Below are positions 17,888 through 25,373 of a stretch of DNA of 64,000 bases, one piece after another. Source of the stretch: Nakamurella lactea DSM 19367. Lineage in GTDB: Bacteria; Actinomycetota; Actinomycetes; Mycobacteriales; Nakamurellaceae. The DNA lies in NCBI RefSeq assembly GCF_000426645.1, contig NZ_KE384551.1, positions 115,389-179,388 of the forward strand, in the 5' to 3' direction. A model generated the notes under the pieces. It had not been told where the DNA came from. It saw nothing but the letters and a program-made list of their open reading frames with translations, and did not search any database. The position numbers and the translations under genes are program-made. Within the stretch, counting starts at the first letter, position 1, and each line of letters starts with the position of its first letter.

Positions 17888-18358
17888 ATGGGAATTCGCT
17901 ACTACGGTTTCGCACTGGCCGCCGACGACGTCAACAGTGCCCGCGCCGATCCGAACAGATTCGTTCATGCAGCGGAGCACGAGAGCATCCGTCATGGGTG
18001 GTCGGATGCCTGCCTGGACAAGGGCTGGTCCGTGCTGCAGGGTCTGTTCGGAGGACTCCGATGGACGATGGATGGACCCTCTACCAGGCCGGCAGCCCGG
18101 TTGGTCGCCGGGGACGTCTACTACACACCGGAGGGCACCTATCTGCCCCACTACGGGGTGCTGACGCCCGAGGAGATGACGGAAATCGCTGCCGACATCG
18201 AACTGGTGACGGCAGCCGACGTCGACAGTTACTTCGATGCAGAACGTCGCGACCGTCGCGGCGACATCCGGTATACCTGCGACCTCCTCCGGCAGGCACA
18301 GACCTTCTGCCGCGAGGTGGTGAGCCGCGGCCAGGGCGCGATCTATGCCATCACCTGA
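17888..18358 (+). CDS. DUF1877-like (YfbM-type) protein
   Basis: A 156-residue soluble protein beginning MGIRYYGFALAADDVNSARA. CLDKGWSVLQGLFGG followed by a variable middle, then VYYTPEGTYLPHYGVLTPEE and a C-terminal CDLLRQAQTFCREVVSRGQG, fit the DUF1877/YfbM pattern of a DKxWxxL box and a C-terminal helix. Function is unknown in the family; members occur near immunity and toxin genes in some bacteria. The ATG at 17888 was chosen because it opens the conserved start; the frame stays open to 17825 without homology. The family assignment is moderate. Confidence 0.65.
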   Translation: MGIRYYGFALAADDVNSARADPNRFVHAAEHESIRHGWSDACLDKGWSVLQGLFGGLRWTMDGPSTRPAARLVAGDVYYTPEGTYLPHYGVLTPEEMTEIAADIELVTAADVDSYFDAERRDRRGDIRYTCDLLRQAQTFCREVVSRGQGAIYAIT

Positions 18359-18492
18359 GCCGCAGGCGAGTGTTGTGGATGCGAGCCGCGATCGTGCGGC
18401 CGGACGGCAACGCATCGGCCGTATCGGCGGCGAAGCCCACAGCGATGACCATCCCCTGGAGCCGAACAGGGGTGAACCTCAACGGAAGTTGC

Positions 18493-19164
18493 TCAGCGGC
18501 TGCGTGACAGCCCCACCTCCGCGGCCAGCTGCTCGAGGAACTCCTCGGGCCCCAGGCCGCTGGCCTTGCTCTGCGCACCCGCGCGGTGCAGGGTCAATCG
18601 GCCGAGCCGATCGATCCGCACCATCGTGCTGGCCTGCCGCTCGACGGCCGGACCGTCGACGGCGTCCGCGTCCAGCACGACGCAATCGGTGCCGAACATT
18701 TCTACCGCGCGCGCCGCGGAGTCCGCCGGAGCTTCGCCGGAGACGTTCGCGCTGCTGCCGTACAACCGGGGAAACTCCTTCCACAGGCGGGCGGTTGGAG
18801 CCCAGCACCCGTTGAACGCCGCCAGATAGCCGTCCCGGACGGCCGGGGTGAACCAGCCGGGCGGCGGTCGGCCCGGGCGCATCGGCAGCAGCACGGTGAA
18901 CCGCTGTTCCATCAGTCCCGCCGCCGCCGACAGCGCCGCAGCCGATAGCTCGATGCTGGACGCCACCGCCGACCACTGTGACTGCTCGTGCAGGGACACG
19001 CCAACGTTCTGCTCCAACGGGCGTCGCTTGATCGCGTTGAGAGCTCGCGCCGACGTCGCCACGATGCCGTAGGTCATCGGGGGCGGATTGGGCACCACGA
19101 CGACAGCTCCCTCGGCCAACGCCTGGCAGGCACGGGCCAGCCCCGGCAGCTCAGGCCCGGGCAT
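18493..19164 (-). CDS. YrdC/Sua5-like protein (threonylcarbamoyl-AMP synthase paralogue)
   Basis: A 223-residue protein with the YrdC outline: GAVVVVPNPPPMTYGIVATS, then ALNAIKRRPLEQNVGVSLH, and late in the protein FPRLYGSSANVSGEAPADS. True Sua5 enzymes make threonylcarbamoyl-AMP for tRNA t6A. Here the opening PTDTVYG motif is replaced by PNPPPMTYG, so this is probably a divergent paralogue with another acyl-adenylate or regulatory role. ATG 19162-19164 is taken because the frame upstream codes nothing recognisable; GGCAGGGC lies 6 nt before it. No neighbouring gene suggests a pathway. Confidence 0.75.
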   Translation of the reverse strand: MPGPELPGLARACQALAEGAVVVVPNPPPMTYGIVATSARALNAIKRRPLEQNVGVSLHEQSQWSAVASSIELSAAALSAAAGLMEQRFTVLLPMRPGRPPPGWFTPAVRDGYLAAFNGCWAPTARLWKEFPRLYGSSANVSGEAPADSAARAVEMFGTDCVVLDADAVDGPAVERQASTMVRIDRLGRLTLHRAGAQSKASGLGPEEFLEQLAAEVGLSRSR

Positions 19165-19445
19165 GTTGATGCCCTGCCACCGGCGACGGCCGGCCTTGCG
19201 GGCCCGGACGTGCTCGTCGACACATGATCCGCGCGCCACCCTCCGATCGCACACCACAACCGTAGGGTTGCCGCCACCGCGAAGGGAAAGTCTTTTTCGC
19301 CAACGTGTTCCGGTGCCGCGGCTGCTGAGCAGGACCCGGTCCGGCCTTGTCCTGACAAGGAAAAGGTGTGGCTCGCCGTCGAAGCCGGTGCTACCACTGG
19401 TCCCGGCTGCGGCCAGATCGCGGCGCCTCTGACCTGGAAGGTGAC

Positions 19446-20519
19446 ATGGGACCCTTGTCGAAGAAGAACCGGAGCGGACTCGCATTCGGTTGCTGTCTGG
19501 CAGTTATCGCCGCAATCGTGACACCCACCGCAGCTGCCGCTTCGTCGGGCAGCGCCTCCACCTCGGAAACCGGTGCCTCCGCTCCGCCACCCGCCGAGCG
19601 TCACGGCGGCTTGCAGGCCCTGTGCTTCGTGTCGTCAGACCGGCCCGATCGCGAACACACGATTCACCTGCCGGCGGAGGTAGCCAACCTGCTGGTCCGG
19701 ATCACGCTGTCCTATCGCGGGCCGTGCGCCGACTACGGGCAGTCGGCGCCGCGCGGCAAGGGCACACTGACCGCGTATTCACAGTCGGAGCACGGCCGGC
19801 CCAGCGCAATCGGCCTGGTCTTCCCGGACCGTACACTGATCGGCTTGCCGACCGACCCGCCGAGCGACGGACAGTGGTGCTTCGACAAGAACGCCGATGG
19901 CACAACGGATCCGATGACGGAGTGCACCGACGGCTACGGCAGCACGTTGCAGTTGAGTGAGCATTTCAAGAGCTCGGTGGATACCCAGTTCACCTACCTG
20001 CTGATCAACTGGAACCCGATGGGTCACCCGCCGATGCACGTCTACGACTCCCCACATTTCGACATCCACTTCTATCTGAACGCGAATTCGGAGCGGCTGA
20101 AGATCCGCACCGGCCCGTGCGGCGAACTCGTCAATTGTGATGACTTCGAACTGGGCAAGGTGTTGCCGCCGGCCAAGTACAACCCGCCGAAGTACGAATT
20201 CACCGGCGCTGTCGCGCCGGGTATGGGCAACCATCTGATCAACACCGACGCGCCGGAGTTCCACGGACAACCGTTCACCCATTCCTGGATCCAGGGAACG
20301 TGGAACGGCAAGGTCACCTTCTACGAACCGATGGTCACCAAGGCCTGGTTCGCCGGACTGATCGACGGCACCCGCCCAAGTCGCTGTTTCCCGATTCCAC
20401 CCGCGCAGGCGGTCCAAGCCGGCGGTTGGTACCCGACCAGATACTGCCTGCGGCACCGCGACAACCGGCACGAGATCACCGCGTCCCTCGAGGATTTCGA
20501 CTACCGGCAGGCGGCCTGA
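19446..20519 (+). CDS. Secreted protein with a His-rich conserved domain (DUF5602/TTHB210-like, tentative)
   Basis: A 357-residue protein with a signal peptide (SGLAFGCCLAVIAAIVTPTAAAAS) and no lipobox. The mature part contains MGHPPMHVYDSPHFDIHFYL, with three His residues that look like a metal site. Near the C-terminus are FTHSWIQGTWNGKVTFYEP and MVTKAWFAGL. This arrangement recalls the uncharacterised TTHB210-like/DUF5602 proteins, which carry the same HPPxxxYDxPHFDxHFY core; I state this from memory. Several Cys pairs (CDDFELG, WCFDKNADG) suggest disulfides outside the cell. No neighbouring gene appears to share its operon. Confidence 0.75.
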   Translation: MGPLSKKNRSGLAFGCCLAVIAAIVTPTAAAASSGSASTSETGASAPPPAERHGGLQALCFVSSDRPDREHTIHLPAEVANLLVRITLSYRGPCADYGQSAPRGKGTLTAYSQSEHGRPSAIGLVFPDRTLIGLPTDPPSDGQWCFDKNADGTTDPMTECTDGYGSTLQLSEHFKSSVDTQFTYLLINWNPMGHPPMHVYDSPHFDIHFYLNANSERLKIRTGPCGELVNCDDFELGKVLPPAKYNPPKYEFTGAVAPGMGNHLINTDAPEFHGQPFTHSWIQGTWNGKVTFYEPMVTKAWFAGLIDGTRPSRCFPIPPAQAVQAGGWYPTRYCLRHRDNRHEITASLEDFDYRQAA

Positions 20520-20542
20520 CCGCCGAGCGCCCGTCCACCCTG

Positions 20543-20610
20543 CAGGTAGCGGAATCCTGCCCGGAGCAGAACGGGACAACCGCGCCATCTGACCAACGTT
20601 CCGCTACCTG
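20543..20610. terminator. 12-bp perfect inverted repeat between convergent genes
   Basis: CAGGTAGCGGAA at 20543-20554 is exactly complementary to TTCCGCTACCTG at 20599-20610, separated by 44 nt. A third partial copy (ccgctacct) follows at 20620-20628 and overlaps the globin stop codon. The position between the secreted-protein gene (+) and the globin gene (-) fits a bidirectional terminator, although there is no U-tract. Confidence 0.45.
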
Positions 20611-20626
20611 ACCAACCATCCGCTAC

Positions 20627-21142
20627 CTAACCACTGGGTGGCTCGAACCCGGCCGGCGGATCGTCATCCCCGACGTCAGCCCCGTTTCCCCCGGCGTCGA
20701 CAGGGCCGTGCCAGGACCAGCGCGGCACCGGCAGGCCGTCCGGCACCCCCGCCGCGGAATCGGGGTGCGCGGCCATTGCCGTTGTGGCCCAGCGAAAGTA
20801 GTCCTTCAGCGCTGTCCGCAGCCGGACGTCGTCCGGGAACCCTGCGTCGTCAAGGGCCCGGGCGAAACAGAGCTGAGCCCGCTCGTCCATCTCTTGATGC
20901 TCGCCATTGCCCGAGTGCATCCGCACGACCCGGCTCTCGTCGCCCATCGAACGGGAGTAGGTCGGTGGGCCGCCCATTGCCTCGGCCCAATAGGCCGCCA
21001 GCCGTTCGACGTGCTGCGGGTGCTGTCCTGGGTGCGAGAACGCGTGGCTCACCACCGGGTCCTGCAGGCAGCGGCGATGCCAGGCCGCCGCCAGTGCCAG
21101 AAATGCCCGATCGCCGCCCGACGCCTCGAAAATGCTGGTCAC
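20627..21142 (-). CDS. Truncated-hemoglobin family protein (group II-like)
   Basis: A 171-residue globin beginning VTSIFEASGGDRAFLALAAA. It contains HRRCLQDPVVSHAFSHPGQH, AYWAEAMGGPPTYS and RVVRMHSGNGEHQEMDER, where the His of VRMHSG is the expected proximal haem ligand. The C-terminus PDGLPVPRWSWHGPV is typical of an actinobacterial subgroup often annotated as oxidoreductase or group II truncated hemoglobin. Likely roles are oxygen, NO or peroxide chemistry. The GTG at 21140-21142 marks the start of homology; the longer open frame lies over the divergent promoter region. It is transcribed away from a membrane protein/TetR pair whose operators lie about 100 bp upstream. Confidence 0.85.
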   Translation of the reverse strand: MTSIFEASGGDRAFLALAAAWHRRCLQDPVVSHAFSHPGQHPQHVERLAAYWAEAMGGPPTYSRSMGDESRVVRMHSGNGEHQEMDERAQLCFARALDDAGFPDDVRLRTALKDYFRWATTAMAAHPDSAAGVPDGLPVPRWSWHGPVDAGGNGADVGDDDPPAGFEPPSG

Positions 21143-21237
21143 CGGACCAGCGTGGCACGGCCCGGGCTCGCAGGTCCACGTCAATCCGGCCAACTGTCGA
21201 CCCGGCAGCCCTCGGAAGCGGTATCGAAGAAATTCAC

Positions 21238-21284
21238 TTGGTCTATTGGCCAGACGGTCAATATTATTGGCCGCATGGTCAATA
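21238..21284 (+). promoter_or_regulatory. Leaderless-type promoter with two copies of a TetR-style operator
   Basis: TATTGGCC-N4-GGTCAATA occurs twice, at 21244-21263 and 21265-21284, a 21-bp shift (two helical turns). The outer flanks extend the second copy to TTATTGGCC/GGTCAATAA with one mismatch. Between the centres lies TATTAT (21262-21267), a good -10 box 7 bp before the ATG at 21275. TTGGTC (21238-21243) sits 18 bp upstream as -35. Transcription would therefore begin at or next to the start codon. The TetR gene two positions downstream is the likely binder. Confidence 0.75.
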
Positions 21285-21685
21285 ACACCTCTCCGCGACC
21301 CAGCGCCACCCGGGCGCCGGGCCGACTCACCGTCGTCACCATGCTGGTCGCCGGTTACCTCGTCCTCACCGTCGCCACCCTGGCCGCACTTGCCATCCTC
21401 TCCGTCACCGCGCCGGAGCAGGCGACGTCCGAAGCCTGGGGACACGCGGTGATCGTCGCGCTGTTCGCAGCGCTGTTACTGATCCGGCTGCGCGCCGCGC
21501 GCCGCGGGTCGTCGCGCGCGCTGACCGCGGTCGGCCTCATCGCAGGCATCCTGGTCGTGGCGAATCTGGTCGAGGCGGCCCTCCCCCACTCGTTTCCGGG
21601 CTGGATGCGCGTTCAGATGGTCGTGGTTGCGGTCCTGATGGCGGGCACAGGGTTCGCGGTGCGCCGTATCCGACATACCCGGTGA
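21275..21685 (+). CDS. Small membrane protein (four predicted helices)
   Basis: A 136-residue protein with four hydrophobic segments (VVTMLVAGYLVLTVATLAAL, HAVIVALFAALLLIRLRAA, ALTAVGLIAGILVVANLVEA, MRVQMVVVAVLMAGTGFAV). No family is recognised, but small four-helix proteins paired with TetR regulators are common in actinobacteria. The ATG at 21275 lies inside an operator and has no ribosome site, which fits a leaderless message. An internal ATG at 21341 would remove the N-terminal Ser/Pro/Arg tail and remains possible. The TetR gene follows 42 bp later on the same strand, so the two are probably one unit under feedback control. Confidence 0.8.
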   Translation: MVNNTSPRPSATRAPGRLTVVTMLVAGYLVLTVATLAALAILSVTAPEQATSEAWGHAVIVALFAALLLIRLRAARRGSSRALTAVGLIAGILVVANLVEAALPHSFPGWMRVQMVVVAVLMAGTGFAVRRIRHTR

Positions 21686-21727
21686 GCCGCCTTGCCGGAA
21701 CCGGCACCACTGCGACACAGTGAGTCG

Positions 21728-22438
21728 ATGAGTTCCGCGGCGAAACCGTCATCCCCACGGGCATCACCGCCAGATCCGCCGGACCCGCCGGATTCGCCGA
21801 ATCCGCCCGACCCGACCGGGTCGAAAGGAGCGGGCCGGCGGCGTCGGCTGAGCGAACAGGAACGCCGGTCCCAGATCATCAGCGCGACCGTGGCCACCGT
21901 CGCCGATCTCGGGTACAACGGGGCGAGTCTGGAGCGGATCGCTGCTACCGCCGAACTGTCGAAAGGGCTGCTGTCGCACTACTTCGGCGACAAAGAAACC
22001 CTGATGACGCAGACCGCACGGATCACCCTGGACGCCGTACGGAACGGCATCGCGGCGACCCTGGACCTGTCGGTCCCGGTTCCCGACGTGATCCGTCAGT
22101 CGATCCACCGGGTCGCTGCCGTGCACACCACGTACCGTGCCGAACTGACCGCCCTGGATCAGATCATCACCCACCTCCGCGATGCGGACGGGCATCCGAT
22201 CCTCGGACTCGGCGACTACGAGTCGACCTACCTCGAACAGGAAAAGCTGTTCCGACGCGGTCAGCAGGAGGGATCACTGCGCGCCTTCGACACCAGGGTG
22301 ATGGCCGTGACCTACCAGGGCGCGCTGGACGCCATGCTCGGCTACCTCCGCCAGCACCCGGAGATCGATCCGGACACGTACGCACACGTCGTCGCGGACC
22401 TGATCATCGCCGCAGTGCAGAGCCGGCCCGACAGCTAG
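21728..22438 (+). CDS. TetR family transcriptional regulator (BetI-like C-domain)
   Basis: A 236-residue regulator. A Pro-rich N-terminal tail (PPDPPDPPDSPNPPDP) precedes the DNA-binding helices: RRSQIISATVATVADLGYNG, then ASLERIAATAELSKGLLSHY. The C-terminal half (YRAELTALDQIITHLRDAD, FDTRVMAVTYQGALDAML) resembles the BetI-type ligand domain. It probably represses the upstream membrane-protein gene through the doubled TATTGGCC-N4-GGTCAATA site and may also act on the divergent globin gene. ATG 21728 is preferred; a TTG at 21692 would lengthen the tail only. The ligand is unknown. Confidence 0.88.
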   Translation: MSSAAKPSSPRASPPDPPDPPDSPNPPDPTGSKGAGRRRRLSEQERRSQIISATVATVADLGYNGASLERIAATAELSKGLLSHYFGDKETLMTQTARITLDAVRNGIAATLDLSVPVPDVIRQSIHRVAAVHTTYRAELTALDQIITHLRDADGHPILGLGDYESTYLEQEKLFRRGQQEGSLRAFDTRVMAVTYQGALDAMLGYLRQHPEIDPDTYAHVVADLIIAAVQSRPDS

Positions 22439-22455
22439 CAACGGTCGGCGGCTCG

Positions 22456-23424
22456 CTATCGCTGCCCGGTGAGAACAACGCGCCGCCCCGGCGTCGACGC
22501 CTGCCAGGCACGCGCGATCTCGGCGAGCGGAAACTCGGCGACCTCGACCCTCACCGTGCCGTCGGCGAAGCGCTGCAGGTATCCAGGGATCTCCGCCATG
22601 ATGTCGTCGATACGGCTCGACCCGGCACCCGAGCCGCGGATGGTGATCGCCGTGCTGCGCAGCAATTCTGCCGGCAGCGCCGCCGAAGACCCGGCGGCCT
22701 GCCCGATCTCGACATAGTCGATCGTCCCGGCCCGCTGGTCCAGGCTCGTCCCGGTGAGCGCCGCGAAGGTCGCCTCCGCCGGCTCGCCCCAGAGGAAATC
22801 CAGGACCAGGGAAGGGATGTGCTCGGCGAACCCGGCGCGAAGAGCTTCGGCATCGACGGCCACCTCGCCGGTCAACGTCACCGGGCTGACGGCGCCCCGG
22901 TCGCCGGCCACCTCGGCCAGCGCGGCGGCGTCCCGAGCCACCGCGATGACGTGCTCGGCGCCGCACGCCGCGGCGTTCTGCACGGCGAGTCGCCCGGCGA
23001 CCCCGGTCGCCCCCAGTATGACGACGGTGCCGAGTTCGTCCCGTGAGGCCAGGGCCGATCGCAACGGGAGCCAGGACGACATCCCCGGGTTGAGACCGGC
23101 CGCGATCTGCTTCGGATCGGCACCAGCCGGCAGCGGCAGCACCATTGGCACGCTGATCCGCTCGGCGAAGGTCCCGTACGGATGCTCGGCGAACCCGGTG
23201 TACACCAGCCGCTCCTGGGCGTCCCTGGCCACTGCATCGACGCCCGGGATCATCGGCCACGACCTGTCGCTGCCGTAGTGATCGCCGTCGGCCAGCGATC
23301 GAACGACCGGATGCAGCCCGGCGGCGACCATCGTCACGTCCTGCCGTCCGGCCGAGTTCGGCGGATCTGGGAAGTTCACGAACGACGGGACCGCTCCCGA
23401 CTCGGTGAGCACTGCGGCACGCAT
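22456..23424 (-). CDS. Medium-chain zinc-independent oxidoreductase (quinone reductase-like, MDR family)
   Basis: A 322-residue MDR protein. The N-terminal catalytic domain starts MRAAVLTESGAVPSFVNFPD, followed by a Rossmann domain with TVVILGATGVAGRLAVQNAA, an NADPH-type GxxGxxG variant. No structural or catalytic zinc Cys set is present, so it belongs with quinone oxidoreductases and enoyl reductases. It is divergent from a TetR gene, a common arrangement for electrophile-responsive reductases. The Shine-Dalgarno AAGGAG overlaps one half of an operator (CCTTAAC on the plus strand), so the regulator would also mask the ribosome site region in DNA. The substrate is unknown. Confidence 0.88.
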   Translation of the reverse strand: MRAAVLTESGAVPSFVNFPDPPNSAGRQDVTMVAAGLHPVVRSLADGDHYGSDRSWPMIPGVDAVARDAQERLVYTGFAEHPYGTFAERISVPMVLPLPAGADPKQIAAGLNPGMSSWLPLRSALASRDELGTVVILGATGVAGRLAVQNAAACGAEHVIAVARDAAALAEVAGDRGAVSPVTLTGEVAVDAEALRAGFAEHIPSLVLDFLWGEPAEATFAALTGTSLDQRAGTIDYVEIGQAAGSSAALPAELLRSTAITIRGSGAGSSRIDDIMAEIPGYLQRFADGTVRVEVAEFPLAEIARAWQASTPGRRVVLTGQR

Positions 23425-23431
23425 GACGTCT

Positions 23432-23483
23432 CCTTAACGTTGTTCAATAGCTTCCAGGACAGGATGCCTTAACATCGTTAAGG
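23432..23483. promoter_or_regulatory. Divergent operator pair for the TetR regulator at 23.5 kb
   Basis: CCTTAAC-atc-GTTAAGG (23467-23483) is a perfect 17-bp palindrome. A second, imperfect copy CCTTAAC-gtt-GTTCAAT lies at 23432-23448, 35 bp away, just upstream of the oxidoreductase start. The pair sits between the divergent oxidoreductase and TetR genes and so is the probable binding site of that TetR protein. Confidence 0.75.
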
Positions 23484-23534
23484 ATGCAACGGGTCTTATC
23501 GCGATCGACGGACACAGATGACCGAAGGAGTGCC

Positions 23535-24173
23535 ATGGCGAAGGGGCTGACCCTGGAACTGATCGTGGGCGCCGGGCTCGAACTGCTCGACGAGGTCGGC
23601 CTCGACGGACTCACCACGCGTGCCCTCGCCGCCCGCCTGGGGGTCAAGGCTCCCGCGCTGTATTGGCATGTCGCGAACAAGCAAACGCTGGTCGACGAGA
23701 TGGCGACCGAGTTGTGGCGCGAAATCCAGGCGGCGTTGCCCGAAGTCGATCCCGATACACGGTGGCGGGACTACCTGCTCACCTTCGCGACCACGGTTCG
23801 CGGCACCTTGTTGCGGCACCGGGACGGCGCCAGGTTGTTCAGCGGGACGTATCTGACGGATGCCGGGGTGCTGCAGGCCCAGGAGGCGCCGCTGGCATTG
23901 CTGGTGGCATCGGGCATGAGCCTGCCGCAGGCGGTCGAGGTAGCCATGGTCCTGTACTCCTTCACCATCGGCGCCACGATCGAGGAGCAGGCGGTGGCCG
24001 CGGCCGTCGACGATCGCTACACGCTGGCCCGGCGCGAGCAGCGGCTGGATCCGGCGCGATTCCCCCTGATCACTGAGGCCGGCCGGATGGCCTTTCCGGA
24101 GCCGGGCGTCCTGTTCGCCGGCACCGCGCGCCGACTCATCGCCGCCTTCGACAACTGGCCGGCCGGGGCGTAG
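23535..24173 (+). CDS. TetR family transcriptional regulator (TetR C-terminal type 1)
   Basis: A 212-residue regulator. The recognition region is LDGLTTRALAARLGVKAPAL then YWHVANKQTLVDEM, the tetracycline-repressor variant (TRALAxxLGVxxPxLYWHVxNK). The C-terminal domain of the classic TetR type follows (YLLTFATTVRGTLLRHRDGA). Such proteins bind a hydrophobic ligand and control a divergent gene, here the MDR oxidoreductase. The ATG at 23535 has GAAGGAG 4 nt upstream, which decides the start over an upstream ATG at 23484. The perfect palindrome at 23467-23483 lies about 50 bp before the start and fits autoregulation. Confidence 0.9.
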   Translation: MAKGLTLELIVGAGLELLDEVGLDGLTTRALAARLGVKAPALYWHVANKQTLVDEMATELWREIQAALPEVDPDTRWRDYLLTFATTVRGTLLRHRDGARLFSGTYLTDAGVLQAQEAPLALLVASGMSLPQAVEVAMVLYSFTIGATIEEQAVAAAVDDRYTLARREQRLDPARFPLITEAGRMAFPEPGVLFAGTARRLIAAFDNWPAGA

Positions 24174-24231
24174 GCGCGCGTTGGACCGCGGTTCGACGCG
24201 GGATAGGTTCCGCGCCAACGGATAAGACTGA

Positions 24232-25260
24232 TCAGGAGCTGGTGGTCCAGGTGATGACCGCCTCGCCGCCGCCCGGCGCAGTTCCGTAGCCGACCGTCGG
24301 GGAGGTGACCTGGACGGCGTACATACTGGTGCCCGCCCCTGCGCCGCCGCCGGCGCCGGAACCGCCGTGGCCGCCCGCCCCGCCGAGCGCGCCGCCGCCA
24401 CCCCCGCCGCCCGGGCCGTCGTCTCCGCCGCTACCCACTCCACCGATGCCGCCCGTCCCGCCGATCTCGGCGCCGGCGGTGCCGCCGTCACCGTGTCCGG
24501 CTCCGTTGCCGTCGTTGCCGTTGTGGGCCGGCACCCCGGCGCTGCCACCGTCGCCGCCCTTGCCGCTGAACGGGCTGTTCCCCCCGGTGCCGCCACCGCC
24601 GCCGCCACCGGCCACCGCAGTCTGCGCCCCGTTGACCGTCAGCAGTGTCGCGCCACCACCCCCGCCGCCGCCAAAGGCCGCCCCGCTGTTGGGATTCGTG
24701 CCGCCCGCCCCGCCCGAGGGCTGACCCCACCCGCCATGGTTGTTCTGCGGGTTCGTGCCGTAGTGGCCGCCCTGCCCGCCGACCGCGATCGTCACGGTCG
24801 AATCCGGGGTCACCGCGATCGTGCCGCTGACGACCGCGCCGTAACCACCCCGCCCGCCGCTGAACGCACCCTGTGCACCGGAGTCACCGCTGCCTCCGGA
24901 GCCACCGATGAGGGTGAACGACATCGACGTAGCGTTGCTGGGTACCGGCACCGTTTCGGTAGCGCCGGTGAAACCGTAGGTGATCGGCACGTCCTGCGAC
25001 AGACGGGCCGGCGACGAGCTGACCGGCGACGAGCTGACCGGCGACGAGCTGACCGGCGACGAGCTGACCGGCGACGAGCTGCCCGGCGACGAGCTGCCCG
25101 GGGATGAGGCGATCCGCGCCACCATCGAAGGGGCGTGGCCCACCGAACGGGTCGGCCTCGCGTTGTCGGAGCCGCAGGCGGAAGCGACGAGAAGTACGGT
25201 GGCGCAGGCGCCGGCCCCGAGGGTGGTGCGCCAACGTGCAGACAATGAGATGTGTGACAT
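24232..25260 (-). CDS. Glycine-rich surface lipoprotein A
   Basis: A 342-residue lipoprotein. The signal peptide ends in LLVASAC. A linker follows with a 15-bp repeat encoding SSSPV units (about residues 53-82). A beta-type opening, VPITYGFTGATETVPVPSNA, leads into a very Gly-rich region (GGSGGSGDSG, AFGGGGGGGATLLTVNGAQ, AVAGGGGGGG). The C-terminus returns to VGYGTAPGGGEAVITWTTSS. This framework is seen in bacterial glycine-rich surface proteins whose role is unknown. It is a close paralogue of the next gene (25374-26600): the YGFTGAT and AVGGQGGHYGTNP stretches are shared. The gap between the two is 113 bp, so cotranscription is plausible. Confidence 0.8.
   Translation of the reverse strand: MSHISLSARWRTTLGAGACATVLLVASACGSDNARPTRSVGHAPSMVARIASSPGSSSPGSSSPVSSSPVSSSPVSSSPVSSSPARLSQDVPITYGFTGATETVPVPSNATSMSFTLIGGSGGSGDSGAQGAFSGGRGGYGAVVSGTIAVTPDSTVTIAVGGQGGHYGTNPQNNHGGWGQPSGGAGGTNPNSGAAFGGGGGGGATLLTVNGAQTAVAGGGGGGGTGGNSPFSGKGGDGGSAGVPAHNGNDGNGAGHGDGGTAGAEIGGTGGIGGVGSGGDDGPGGGGGGGALGGAGGHGGSGAGGGAGAGTSMYAVQVTSPTVGYGTAPGGGEAVITWTTSS
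25009..25106 (-). repeat. 15-bp tandem repeat encoding SSSPV
   Basis: About six in-frame copies of gagctgaccggcgac in the linker after the lipidated Cys of glycine-rich lipoprotein A. The copies nearest the anchor read SSSPG instead of SSSPV. Confidence 0.95.
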
Positions 25261-25373
25261 CGGGTTTCTTCTTTCCGGTATTCCAAAGGTGGGAGTCGGC
25301 GCGGGCTGTTGACCACGACGGGGCCGTCCGCGGACCGAGAATCGTTGCGGTGCAGGAAGTATGGGTGAGCGGT

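Noticed and set aside
18359..18492. A short frame between the DUF1877-like and YrdC-like genes (MRAAIVRPDGN...)
   Set aside because: No ribosome site and no recognisable homology; probably non-coding.
24305..25107. Long Pro/Ala-rich frames opposite the glycine-rich lipoproteins
   Set aside because: They are the complement of Gly codons and have no independent evidence.
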